Source: Acanthornis magna
Lineage: Eukaryota; Chordata; Aves; Passeriformes; Acanthizidae
Assembly (NCBI GenBank): GCA_036785705.1
Contig: JAWUZG010000176.1
Span: 321,501-385,500 of the forward strand
Direction of reading: 5' to 3'
DNA length: 64,000 nucleotides
This document shows, in pieces, positions 14,685 to 25,905 of the stretch. The position numbers and the translations under genes were made by a program. How positions within the stretch are numbered: the first letter of the stretch is position 1; each line of letters starts with the position of its first letter. The notes under the pieces are model-generated. The model saw only the letters and a program-made list of their open reading frames with translations. It was not told where the DNA came from and did no database searches.

Positions 14685-17600
14685 GGGGTGCATCACACAG
14701 GTGAAAAGACACAGTGGAACAGAAAGCACCATGGCTTCACATGCTGCACTGACCCTCCAGCAGTGGAGGAATCCCAGTAATTGTCCACTGGTGCTTTTTG
14801 CTGCACGTTCCACAGCAGGCCAGCACTGCAGCCTCCACTACTGAGTGTTAGCTGTGGCATTCTCCACATTGCCTGGCTCACTACAGAGTAAGAAAAGTAC
14901 TTCATCAAACAAAGAGTAACTTCAGCCAACCATGTGAAATTTTTCACAAAGAATAGGAGTCTGATTAATATTCATACTACAAATCCTGATATAGCAGAAT
15001 TGTTTTTAACCATAAGAAAACCAAATCCTTTACAATGAGAAAACACAAAGGAAGGAACTCAAATAGGTTACGTCTAGTTCTACTTCTCATAGAAAATTAA
15101 TCCTTAAAAATCAGAGGTCTTAGAATTATAGAATGATTGGAATGATAGTCATAATCATGTAGCATTTAGTGTTTCCTATCCAGTATACTATGGCAAGAAG
15201 ATCTACCATGTGAGGGGAGAATATGGAGCATATTAAGATGTATGGAAAATTGCACAGCTGGGCTCAGGCACAACGCAAATAGGGGAGCAAAGAGAAAAAG
15301 ACGGGAAAGAAACAGCCTTCTGTCATTTACTGTCTCACCTGGTCCAGAGTGTACAACATACTGTGATCTTGCCCAGCAGTGCAGGGTTCTGGTCAAGCTT
15401 TAGACGTCTTTGTTCTCAATTCTTGTATAGGCATACAGAGAGAATATGCAGAAAAATGTATGTATGTGTAAAGAACAGCTTTGACATTTCCCCTGTATTA
15501 CTATCAAAATGGTGAGATATCTTCACTAGGTTCTCTTGTTTTACAATTTTGTGACCTGTATATCTTTCTACTTTTTATTCATCTTACGGAACTTCTTGTG
15601 ATAAAGCACGCTGTGTGTCTACTACAGTACGTGGGCTAACAGCCGATTTGACTGCATTTTCCTACAGATTAGTGTTGCGTGCTGTGAGATGAGAACACTG
15701 TGAAAACTTTTTTCAGACACTGAGTACTAAAAATGCTTTTTACCATAGCAGTGACACATTATACCTCCAGGAACAAAATATTTCTCAACACTTCTCTAAA
15801 ATTAAAAAAAAAAACCAACTGTCTACTATGTTGTAGAGCTACAGTAAGCTGGCACAAAAAATATGGGATCCAGGATATCTCATGTTTTCCTACTGTAGCT
15901 TTCTTAGTCTTACACCATTGCAATCTTTTATTACAAGGGACTAATATTTTTATTCTGTGGAGAAAGAAGAGTGTTTTTTTCTTTTTTTGCTTATGTCTGT
16001 AAGCTTGCAGATGCAGCTAATATTTCCAAAAACAGAGCAGGTGCAGCGCTTGACAGAGAAGATAACCAAAGAATTCACATCATACACACTTTGATCTTCC
16101 TTGAATTTAATCTCTAATAGTTGTAAAAATCAAAATTGTTCAGGGCATAATAACTGGATGAATTTTACTTTCACACATGAATCTGACAATGGCATGCAAT
16201 ATGTAATTGCATACAATAACCTCATCCATAAGGAAGAATAACCTTACAGAGAGGGAAATTTCCTTCTGGTTCAGTGATGGCCATAGTGAATGATCTGTCT
16301 GAGAGTCACAGTAATTCAGTAACTGCCTTTTTAGAGAAAAGAAAATGCCTTCCTTTCAACATTTTTTTCTCTAAGTGGCCATTCTAATGCAACTGCCAGT
16401 GATCATTACATCACACTATCATGGAGTGTTTACTCAGTGAATTTCAGACACCAGAGTTGTTACCTTCACCCTCACTATTTTCATACAATACGTAGTTGAT
16501 GAATAGAGGTAAACTGTCTGAAGAACAAGCACTAGCTGCACTGTGAGCTATTTCTTTTCTCAGCATCACATGCAGAGAGGTAGTGATTTGGGTGCTGTCC
16601 AGACACACTCCTATGCATCTCAAGATTTTTCAGATAAAGCCACTTCAGAAGAAAATACATTTACTTTCAGAAGACACTTGGTAAAACACTGATTCTTCTT
16701 ACATAGACTCAATCCAGGCATTTGGTCTGAATTCTACTGATCCATAGCCGTTCACCTGGGTGGGAATACATATACGTGATTTGATACAGTGGATGGGACA
16801 TGGAGTCAAGAAGGTATAATAAACAAAGGAAACCCAAGCAACAACAATTAACTTCTTCAGACACTGGTGTGAGAAAGCAGACAAAGGGCCTAATAGGCAT
16901 CATGCTTGAGGAGAATGTGAGGGTGATTCAGAACATATTAGACCAACTGTGTTGTGTGTAAGTGATTTAGAATACAATACGTCAAAGTAGAGAAACCTTG
17001 TGGCTTTTAAGGAGAGGTGCTGCAGTAAATTTGCATTCTATTATTTCCACATTATGTCCTCTAGGCCTTAGTAATGACTACAAAAAGCAATTCCAGATGA
17101 GTAATGCTCATGAAAACAAGCATATGTGGCTGTGGCTGGCAGCAACAGCCTTATACCTGTCCAGCTAAACTAAAGTGACACATTCCAAGTACTTCAACAT
17201 GATGTTAAATTGCTTATGTCTCTAACAAATGTCAAAAAATGAACACTATCAGGCTGAAACACTGGACTTTGTTTTTGTAAAGACCTGATACACCAAACAT
17301 CACCAAGATCCCATTAAGCTTCCCTATCGAATAAAGAGTTGCACTTAATCTTGTCCACAGGCGGAGCAGACAAATGCAGCTCTCAAGGTGCACAGTGTGC
17401 TGCTGCTGCCCCCTTAAGACAGGTAAACATAAATAATTGTATATGTGCTGGAGTTTTCCTACATTTTCTCAAAGATCTTTCTCTACAATCTATTAAGGAG
17501 TGATTATAATAAAAGGCTTGCCTAGTGTAAGCTGATGCAACAATAAATCCAGTCTATTACAAGACCTATGAAAAAGTAAGGTTTAGTTTAAGAAGATGAG

Positions 17601-18140
17601 AGAATATGAAAACCAGATATTTTTTCAGTAATGATATTGGAAGCCTTAAGACAGGAAGGCATAAAGTGTGAAAACAAAAATATAGTTAACACTTGTAAAA
17701 CTTGAAGAGATATTATCTGGGAGAAAAAAGGTTCAGTCCCTACCCTTGCACTTTAGAATGACATAAAGCTCAGTAACCTCAGTAGGCCAGGAGGTGATTA
17801 TATGAAAACTGCAGCAAGGATGAGGTATCATCACTTTCCATTACTTTAACCTTTGTCAAGAGGCCTGATTAATGTTTGGTCATTTGCCTCTTTCTTTAAA
17901 TTTTGTCTAAGACTCAGATATTAGAATTTTAATGGCTGCTGATAGATGTCCTTTGTAACTGAATTGCATAGAGTAGTATTTTGACCCAGATGAATGTTCT
18001 CCATTTTCACTTGGCTGTTCACCTCTGCATCTTTGAATTGAGCTCAGCCAGACACAACAGTGAAAGCAGAAAAGTTAACTCACTAAGTATAAAAGGATGA
18101 GGTTTTGTCCTCTTGCTCTCTATTCAAGAACCTAATATCA
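14685..18140. other. Unique DNA between two inverted LTRs
   Basis: About 3.5 kb with no recognisable gene. A 24-bp stretch at 15,121-15,144 looks like a CR1 octamer tail, but no CR1 body follows. Open frames here are short and unlike any family I know. Confidence 0.55.
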
Positions 18141-18811
18141 TGTCCTGGGGTGGCATAATGATATTTTGTATTCCCTATCGTTTGTATACTTGAGCAGAAA
18201 TATGGTACTGTAGCTTTAACTGTGTCACGCAGCTGGGAGAAAGCTCTGCCTGCGCGGGATGTTTTGAAACTTTTTCCCTGGCTCTCCTACGGGGGAGTGA
18301 GAAGGAGGAAGGGACACTTTTTTTTGGTTTTTTTTTTTCCGCTCAGCCAGTTGCTGCTGCTGGTTGCTGGTGCTACTGGTGTGGCTGCTGCTTGGGTTTT
18401 CTTTTTTTTTTTCCCTTTCTTTTCCCCCAGGATTTTTTTTCTTTTTTTCCTCTCATCGTTTTTTTGGATCCTTTTCTTCGACTTGCTTTCTCATCCGAGA
18501 ACCTGAGGAGCCCCGGAGGACAGTGGACGAGAATCGTCCAGGGAGGAACCCGGCCCCCTCCGGGGACCCCGGAAAGGGGAAGCTACGCCTGAGGAAAAGG
18601 ACACTACAGTTCATCAGCTGTTTATTCAGGTTTAATGACCCTTTTTCCCTTTCCCCTTCCACTGTGTGGTCTGTTAATTAAACAGTTTTTCCCACTTTAG
18701 GCTGGGATATTCTGTTGTTGTGGGGGAAGGGGTGCCAGAAACCTTGTTGTGGGGGGGAGGCACCTGTTCAGAGTGCTTTCCACCTAGGATATTTGTCTCT
18801 AATCCGAGACA
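18141..18811 (+). mobile_element. Solo LTR of an avian endogenous retrovirus (family A), with perfect 5-bp target duplication
   Basis: The block starts TGTCCTGGGGTGGC and ends AATCCGAGACA, giving standard TG...CA LTR ends. The five bases before it (18,136-18,140) and after it (18,812-18,816) are both TATCA, a perfect target-site duplication. In birds five bases is typical of ERVL-type integrases, so an ERVL-type origin is inferred. The 671-bp body holds a long pyrimidine-rich stretch (about 18,319-18,475), a GC-rich middle (about 18,500-18,600) and ATTAAA at about 18,677 as a possible polyadenylation signal. No internal retroviral genes remain, so this is a solo LTR. It is in the same family as the minus-strand LTR at 14,052. 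Confidence 0.93.
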
Positions 18812-18929
18812 TATCACAAGGCCACAGAGGCACACTGGGGTTTAAATAGCTGCAATTACTCAACATATAAAAGCTGGAAGGCCTGCTGCTTTCAATGGTT
18901 ACTGAAGACTTTCAAATTTTAGACCAAAA

Positions 18930-19074
18930 TCATAGAATCATATAATCATTTACTTTGGAAAAGACCTCTAAAATCATCGAGTCCAACCATTAACCCAGCA
19001 GTGCCACATCCACCACTAACCATGTCCCTGAGTGCTGCATCTGCACATCCTTTAAATGCCTCCAGTGCATGGTC
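18930..19074 (-). mobile_element. CR1 LINE 3' end, minus strand, short
   Basis: The block opens with the reverse complement of the CR1 octamer tail (CATAGAATCATATAATC). The AAGACCTCTAAAATCATC, GAGTCCAACCATTAACCCAG and CATGTCCCTGAGTGC blocks of the CR1 3' UTR follow, all antisense. About 145 bp is left, a severe 5' truncation. Confidence 0.85.
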
Positions 19075-21567
19075 CAATTGACAAAGGAATCCAGCCAATT
19101 AAACTACAGTTTTGTAGGGTAGCACAGTATTAACCTCCCATACAAGGGTTTGAAGGTATTTCCAGGTGTAAGTCCTTTTTGCATCACCCTCAACTGTGCA
19201 TGCTGGTGTCATGCTAGGAAGGACAGTCTATCCCTGATCATGAAAGCATTCAAGGACGAATGCACATTTAAGTAGGGACAGAGAGCACGAGATTATATGC
19301 TTTCACAGAAGAAAGAAATAGTGTGTGTAGCCCCAATATCTTCACATGAAAAGATTCTGCATAGGGAGAAGTAGCAGTGGCAATTACACCTATTTATTCT
19401 TGTCAGGTGCGTGTCACATACACTGTAATTCAGACTGCAAAGGAAAAAACTGCTTTTCCTTGAACAACTTATTAAAATAATTGAAACACTGTAGTTTCTT
19501 TTACTACTCTGTGCCAGAAATATAAACCTTCTGAAGAGTCTTTCCTTAAAATTAAAAAGTCATAAAAAATCTAACTAAATATTTCCCAGCTTGTTCAAAG
19601 TACTAAAGTAACTGAAATCTACTGTGTGTTTACTGGTAATGAACAAATGAAGGAAAATATCTCTGTGAATAACAGCTAAGACTCAAAAGAAATGTCAGTT
19701 TTAGAATGGCTACAACAATACCCATGTGTTCTGGAAAAATAACTGGAGTGATGACCTGCAAATTTACCTGTGCTTCTCCATACAACTTGGCTGTTTAATA
19801 AAATATATATAGACTCCATTCTATTTTTATCCAACAATCTTTAGATTATCACCAAAACAGTACTATTGCTAGGATTATTTAGAGCTGCTAATTAATGAGC
19901 AAATACAAACTCACATGAGGTTTTTGCATATTGAGTTTAAAAAATACTTTCTTTATTTGTTTACTTAATACTCCTTCTCTCAACACTCAGTTTTTTGCTA
20001 GAGGCAATCACAACTCAAATGCAAACCCTGTGGTCAGAATGGAAATCTTCATGTGCTGAAGTACTTTAAATATTTTTACTGGAACAAAATCATGGCACAA
20101 AAGTTAGCTCTTGAGGATGCCAGATTTGTAACAGTACTGCAAATTGAAAATTTTGCTACAAGACTGTGCAAGATCTTGAATTATTATTTGGGAAGCTGTC
20201 AAAAATTTTCAATGACACTTTCTAGAATTTTACAATACAGCTGTGAACAAATCAAAAGTAGAGGAAAAAGGAAAAATGAATGGGCAGTTTGTTCAGAAAT
20301 ATTTATGGATTTCCCCCATTTGCTTTGGTGACACAGAAGAATACCATGCCAGAGGCAGAGCATGCTGAGTGCTTGTCACTGAGCAGCACTCAGAACTGTT
20401 GCTGCACTGTCACAAGAGCAGACCTTTCTACAACGCCACACTTCAAGCCAAACAAAACAGTGCAATGTATCTAATGTTATTTTTGTTAGAAAGCATGTAC
20501 TCTTCTTAAAAGCAAGCCAAACCACATTTTGAAGATTATTTACAATATTCTTCTCTTGTTTTTCTCACCATGCTTTTCATCTACCTTTCATTTTTAGTAT
20601 TCATTTGGTTTCGATATGTTTCTTTCTGCTTGTGCAGTTAAGGTTACAGGGTTACATTTTCTACTTTTCTGTGTATTTATAAAATCCTGTACATTCTGAG
20701 AAGGTTTATTTATCATAGTGAAGAATTCAAGTGCCTTTGGGGTTACATTTTGGTCTGGGCAGATTTTCAATGCTTTCTTTAATACTCTATAGCCCTGTGT
20801 TTGACAGCTTCACCCAAAACACTTTCTAAAATATCACCTGTAGTTACTCTTGTGTTGGCAGTACTAATTTATGCAGAAAACTGTCCTATGAAGCTTCTTT
20901 TAAAAGTTATGCAAACCTTTCATATTCTGTTATTTGAATTTCATAAAAGAAAGGATAGGGTTCACATTCTATTCTTCTGGTGAAATTTCAGCCTTTCAAC
21001 TATTACAAGCATCTTCTGATTCTAACATACTTTAACAAAGCATTGATTTTATCATGATGCATTTGTTCTGCAAAGTTTTATGTGTCTGAGTGCTTAAAAC
21101 GACTAGTTCAATATTAACCATAAAGAAGATTTATTGTATCAGAATCTTGCTCAGAATATGAATCAGATTTCCACAACTGTGCAGCATAAGTAACTGCTTT
21201 GAACACATCCAACTGGCACAGCTTCGTGGCATGTGTACATTACCAGTCTCTGATCAAAGTATAGGACAAAATATTTTTATTACATCATTGGGATCCTGAT
21301 CTTCCTCCCTTTATTGTAAATAAATTGAACTTAATCAAATAATTGTAGCATAAAACTGAACCATGTCTTATGAATCAGAATCAGGCTTACTTCTACAACA
21401 GGATGACACAATCCTTTGCAGATTGTTTCATATCATTTGCTTCAAAAGCTTCAGCTAGTCACTTCTCATATGCTCTCCAGTCTTGCTCTTCAGTGTAATC
21501 TTCCTTTTTCTCTTAACCTGTCATATTAGATATTTTTTTCTATTTATCTGTACAATGGAAAATCAGC

Positions 21568-21627
21568 TAGACTATATGCTGTGACTATTTCTTAATAGGG
21601 AAATATAAATCAGTGCCTTCCTGGCTT
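21568..21627 (+). repeat. 60-bp direct repeat, copy 1
   Basis: This stretch matches 22,557-22,616 on the same strand with about 6 differences in 60 positions, by direct comparison. The flanks of the two copies do not align well beyond the 60 bp. It may be a fragment of an unrecognised dispersed repeat or a local duplication. Confidence 0.8.
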
Positions 21628-21655
21628 TTGTACTCACACAAGTGGAGAAATCCAA

Positions 21656-21741
21656 CTTACTGCACTTAACTCATTTCCTGAGTTCCTTACTGCACATAAC
21701 ACATTTTTAACTGCACACAAACTCATTTCCTGACTTACTGG
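21656..21741 (+). repeat. Degenerate short tandem repeat, about 2.5 units
   Basis: Units share ACTGCAC...AAC(A/T)CATTT and CTCATTTCCTGA blocks. The first and third units are the most alike; the middle one is shortened. Confidence 0.65.
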
Positions 21742-22449
21742 AATGCTTATATGGTCAATTATTAATCTCAGCCAAAAAAGGCCTTTCATTCTAGTGTTTA
21801 ATTTTGTGTCTCTTTAATTTTGTGGGGGTGTTTAAATTTTATATTCATCTTCATTATGCACACAGAAGTACAGAAGTAGTCAGCTGTCAGAGGAAATCAA
21901 ATTTTGTGAGCTCCTTGAAGCTTTGTATGTATCACAGACTTTTATCTAGCCAAAATATTGCAGTGCTAGATACTGATTTTGATATAAAATTTGTAGAGTG
22001 TGTTTTAGTCTGGCCATTTTAAGACATCTCATTTGCTGGTGCAAATAATTCTAGGCCCAATTTAGATAATTTGATGTAGCATATCATTAATTTGTAAAAA
22101 CCTCTATTTGGATGTTGAGCAACTGCATATATCAGTTATTTAAGCTCATAAGTTTAAACTTATAAGAAGGAGGTAATTTGAATAATTCTGTCACCGTTAT
22201 CTCTAGGTTGATTTTGCATTTACTTCTGATTCATCTTTCTTTGTCATGCTTCATTTGCAAGTATTTGTTCTACATACCCTTGTTAGCTGGGCTACCGTTA
22301 CAAATCACTGCTATTTCCCAAATGGTATTATTAAAATCACTGGGGACTGTTTGGAATTTCTGGTGTCAGACATGTTGGAGACTGACTGTTTAATACACAG
22401 CTTAAATAACTCTCTAGTTCTCTAGTGACAAACAAGAGAAAATAGAATT

Positions 22450-22474
22450 GGGGAAGTTGGGGGGGCGAGGGGGG
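22450..22474 (+). other. Potential G-quadruplex motif
   Basis: Four G bases, a 5-base loop, seven G, a CGA loop and six G. The G7 run can supply two tracts, so the stretch fits four G-tracts with loops of 7 or less. It stands out in an AT-rich setting. Whether it folds is not known. Confidence 0.6.
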
Positions 22475-22556
22475 TGAAGTACCCTCAGTGCTTTCTTGAT
22501 TAGTAAAAGAAAAATATTTATACACCAGATATATGTACTTCTGCTTTAATAGCATA

Positions 22557-22616
22557 TAGACTATATACTGTGACTATTTCTTAACAAGGAAAAAGAAATC
22601 AGTGTCTTCCTGGCTT
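22557..22616 (+). repeat. 60-bp direct repeat, copy 2
   Basis: Partner of the copy at 21,568-21,627, about 90% identical and about 990 bp downstream in direct orientation. Confidence 0.8.
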
Positions 22617-22756
22617 AGATGACACCTGTGTCATACACTAGGCAGAGATGGCTGAAGAATGAATTGAAGCAATTAACATCTGTTTACTGATATTGCTTCA
22701 TTATTAGTTTATTTCTTGGCACAGTTTTGGTCCATACCAACTCGTGTGTTTGAAAG

Positions 22757-23518
22757 ACACCACAAAGCAGGGAGGAGGTGGTTGGTAGGCAAGGTGTTTG
22801 TGATGTGATTGAAAGGGACAGGAAAGGCTGGAGAAAGTGGCTAACAGAAATCTCATAAAATTCAACCAGGGGAAGTGAAAAGCTTTGCACCTGGGGAGGA
22901 ACTCCATGCTTCAGAAAACACTGGGGGCTGACCTGTCCTTTGTAGGGCTGCTAAGAAAACACTGCAGGCACCCTTGGCAGGCAAAAAACTGACCATGAGC
23001 CAGCCAAGTGAAGGCAGCCAGTGCCGTGCTGTCAGAGCATCACCAGCAGGGTGAGGGAGGTCATCTTTCCTCTCTGCTCAGCAGGGAAGGGCTGAGAAGC
23101 TGATTAATGAGCAGGAGCATGTCTCATGAGGAAACCCTGAGGGAGAAGGGAATTTTTGCCCTGGACAAAAGAAGGCTTGGCAGGAGATCTTATTAATACC
23201 TAAACAAAGGTATTTATAGAAGGTGGCATAAGGCTTTTCTCAATGACAAGCAAAGAGGTAATAAGCACAAATAAAAACACCATGAAATTCCATTTGAAGA
23301 CAAGAAGTCTGTTGTCACTCTTTTGCTGTTGTTGCTGCAAGCATGGTTAAATTCTGATGCAAGTTGCCCAGAGAGGTTTTAGAGTCTCAGTTCATGCAGA
23401 TATTCAAAACATGACTAGATACAGTTCTGGCCAACCTGCTCATGTTGACCGTGCTTGAGCCAGGTTTTGGACTAGGTAACATTGCATGAGGTCTACTTTC
23501 AACAATGTGATTCTGAGA
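22757..23518 (+). mobile_element. CR1 LINE fragment with internal deletions
   Basis: It begins at the segment just after the reverse-transcriptase ADD box (GACACCACAAAGCAGGGAGG). It runs through CTGGAGAAAGTGGCTAACAG, the CACCTGGGGAGGAAC block and the ATGAGCCAGCC block to the 3' UTR, ending near GTGATTCTGAG. The part after CTCTGCTCAGCA is shortened relative to other CR1 copies, so there is at least one internal deletion. The 3' end resembles the CR1 branch with CAACCTGCTC...TTGACC...TGCTTGAGC. There is no usable open frame. It is the first of three plus-strand CR1 copies in a row. Confidence 0.85.
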
Positions 23519-23639
23519 AGTACAGTTTAGGGAAGTATAACAGATCCTCCCAATAAGCATTGTATATGAAATTCCACCGCATTAGGCTCTTTTACCTCTC
23601 TGTAGCCCTTTACCAGCACACCTTTGCTCTTTCCAGATG

Positions 23640-24235
23640 TCTGGACATGAGCCAACAGTGTGCCCAGGTGGCCAAGAAGGCCGAGGGCATTGTGGCTTGA
23701 ATAAGAAATACTGTGTCCAGCAGCACTGGGGTGGTGACCATCGTTTGTACTCATCATTGGTGAGGCCACACCTTGAATCCTGTGCTCAGTCTTGGGCTTC
23801 TCATGACACAAAGGACATTAAAGTGCTGGAAAGAGTCCAGGGAAGGGCAACAGAGCTGGGGAAGGGAGCAGGAGTCTGATAAGGAGCAGCTGAAGGAGCT
23901 GGGGGTATTTAGCCTGGAGCAAAGGAGGCTCAGAGGGTACCTTGTCACTCTCCCCAGCTGCCTGAGGGGACTCTGTGGCCAGGTGGGGGCTGGTCTCTCC
24001 TCCAAGGTAACAAGTGATGGAACAAGAGGAAATGGCCTCTAATTGTGATCTTCATGGAAAGGTTTGTCAAGCACGGACAGACTAAATATGGTCTGGTCGC
24101 AATCCCAGGGGGTATTTCAGAGATGTAGATGTGGCACTGAGGAATATGATTTAGTGGAAGACTTGAGAGTGCTTAATGGTCATACTCTGTCTTAAAGGTC
24201 TTTTTAAATGTAAAGAATTCTATGATTCAGTAATT
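23640..24235 (+). mobile_element. CR1 LINE, 5'-truncated 3' end
   Basis: The order of blocks is CR1-like: ACATGAGCCAACAGTGTGCC, GGTGAGGCCACACCTTGAAT, GGACATTAAAGTGCTGGA, the GAGGAAATGGCCTC block, then a terminal CTTAAAGGTCTTT and AATTCTATGATTCAG tail at about 24,213-24,230. The 3' UTR differs from the neighbours at 22,757 and 24,378, so this is an independent insertion of another subfamily. It is dead, with stops in all frames. Confidence 0.88.
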
Positions 24236-24377
24236 CAATATTAGGGTGTTTTGTTGGGTTTTTTTCATCCTCCTTTTGTTTATTCTAATTTATGATATAT
24301 AATGATATTACTGCTACAGTTGGGTAACAAAGAAACTTTCAGAGTGCAAAATATATTTCTTACTTTCTTCTCGACAG

Positions 24378-25905
24378 TCTGTGGGACCCAAAGGGATGCA
24401 TCCCAGAGTCCTGAGGGAATTGGCTGATGTGGTTACCAAGCCACTCTCCATGATATTTGAAAAGTCTTGGCAGCTAGGTGAAGTCCCAGGTGACTGGGAA
24501 AGAGAAACATTCGTATCTATTATTAAAAAGGGTTGAAAGGAGGACCCTGGGAATTCTGATCTGTCAGCCTCACCTCTGTGCCTGGGAAGATCACAAACAG
24601 ATCCTCCTAGAAACTCTGCTAAGACACATGGAGGACAGGGAGCTGATCCCAGACAGCCAGAAAGGCTTCACTGAGGGCAAGTCCTGCCTCACCAGTCTGA
24701 TTGTCTTCTATGACAGGGTCACTCCATCAGTGGACAAGGGAAGGGCTGCAGATGTCACTTATCTCGACTTCTGTAAGGTCTTTGGCATGGTTCCCCACAA
24801 CATCTTTTTCTGTAAATTGGCAAGAGATACATTTGATAAGTGGACTGTTTGATAGACAAGAAAGTGTTTGGATGATGTCATCCGGAGTGGTGGTCTATGG
24901 CTCCAAGTCCTGATGGACATCAGGGCAAAGTGGTGTCCCTCAGGGGTCAGTACCGGGGCCAGTGTCATTTAATATCTTCATTAATGACACAGATGAAGGG
25001 ATCGAGTGCACCCTCAGCAAGTTCTCAGATGACACCAAGCTGAGTGGTGCAGCTGACACTCCTGATGGACAGGATGCCATCCAGAGGGACCTGGACAAGC
25101 TCGAGAAGAGGCCCCTGGGAATCTCTTGAGGTTTAACAAGGCCAAGTGCTGGTGCTGCACCCGGGTCAGGGCAAAGCCCAGTGCCAGCCCAGGCTGGGGA
25201 TGAAGAGATGGAGAGCAGCCCTGCCCAGAAGGGCTTGGGGGTGCTGTGGGTGAGAGCTGGACACGAGCCAGCCATGGGCACTGCCAGCCCAGAGAGCCAA
25301 GGGTGTCCTGGGCTGCATCCAAAGCCCCGTGGGCAGCAGGGCAGGGAGGGGATTCTGCCCCTCTGCCCCAATCTGTCAGAGCCCACCTGCAGAGCTGCCC
25401 CAGCGCTGGGGTACAGCACAGGAAGGACATGGAGCTGCTGGAGAGAGTCCAGAGGAGGCACCAAGGTGAGCAGAGGGATGGAGCACCTCTGCTGTTAGGA
25501 AAGGCTGAGAAAATTGGGATTACTCAGCCTGGAGAAGAGAAGGCTTCAGGGTGACACAATTGTGGCCTTCCAGTCCCTGAGGGGAGCTCACAAGAAAGAT
25601 GAGAGGGACTATTTGCAAGGACCTGGAGTGACAGGATAAGGGGGGATGGCTTTAAATGGAAATGGTGTAGGTTTAGATTAGATATTTGGAAGAAATTCCT
25701 TACCATGAGGGTGGTGAGACACTGGAATAGATTGTTCAGAGAACTTGTGGAAGTCCCATCCCTGGAAGTGTTCAAGGCCAAGTTGAATGGAACTCTGAGC
25801 ATCCTGATCTAGCGGAAGATGTCGCTACCCATGGCAGTGGGGTTGGAACCAGATGGTCTTTAAGATCCCTTCCAACCCAAATCATTCTATGACTCTATGA
25901 TTCTA
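24378..25905 (+). mobile_element. CR1 LINE, about 1.5 kb, with broken reverse-transcriptase region
   Basis: The longest uninterrupted CR1 copy here. A frame at 24,478-24,852 keeps part of the reverse transcriptase: QKGFTEGKSCLTSL (finger/palm region) and YLDFCKVFGMVPHN, the motif-A region with its aspartate kept. The PQGS region is eroded. Motif C follows in another frame as FSDD near 25,025 (family usual FADD). Near 25,125 the frame ends in a stop after LGIS. The C-terminal part and 3' UTR continue to ATTCTATGACTCTATGATTC at 25,884-25,905, the CR1 octamer tail. The 5' part of the element, including the endonuclease, is missing. The segment 24,906-25,256 is nearly identical to 63,217-63,566. 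Frames on the opposite strand (such as 24,940-25,464) are shadows. Confidence 0.93.

Larger units (their letters stand above)
19075..22756. other. Unique AT-rich DNA with short local repeats
   Basis: No gene recognised. It contains a 60-bp direct repeat pair (21,568 and 22,557), a small tandem array (21,656-21,741) and a G-quadruplex motif (22,450-22,474), each listed separately. Confidence 0.5.

Noticed and set aside
15121..15144. CR1 octamer-like tail (TAGAATTATAGAATGATTGG)
   Set aside because: Only about 24 bp, with no adjoining CR1 3' UTR; too short to distinguish from AT-rich background.
24940..25464. 174-codon frame on the minus strand
   Set aside because: It is antisense to a CR1 LINE and its near-copy recurs antisense to the CR1 piece at 63 kb; a shadow of the repeat.
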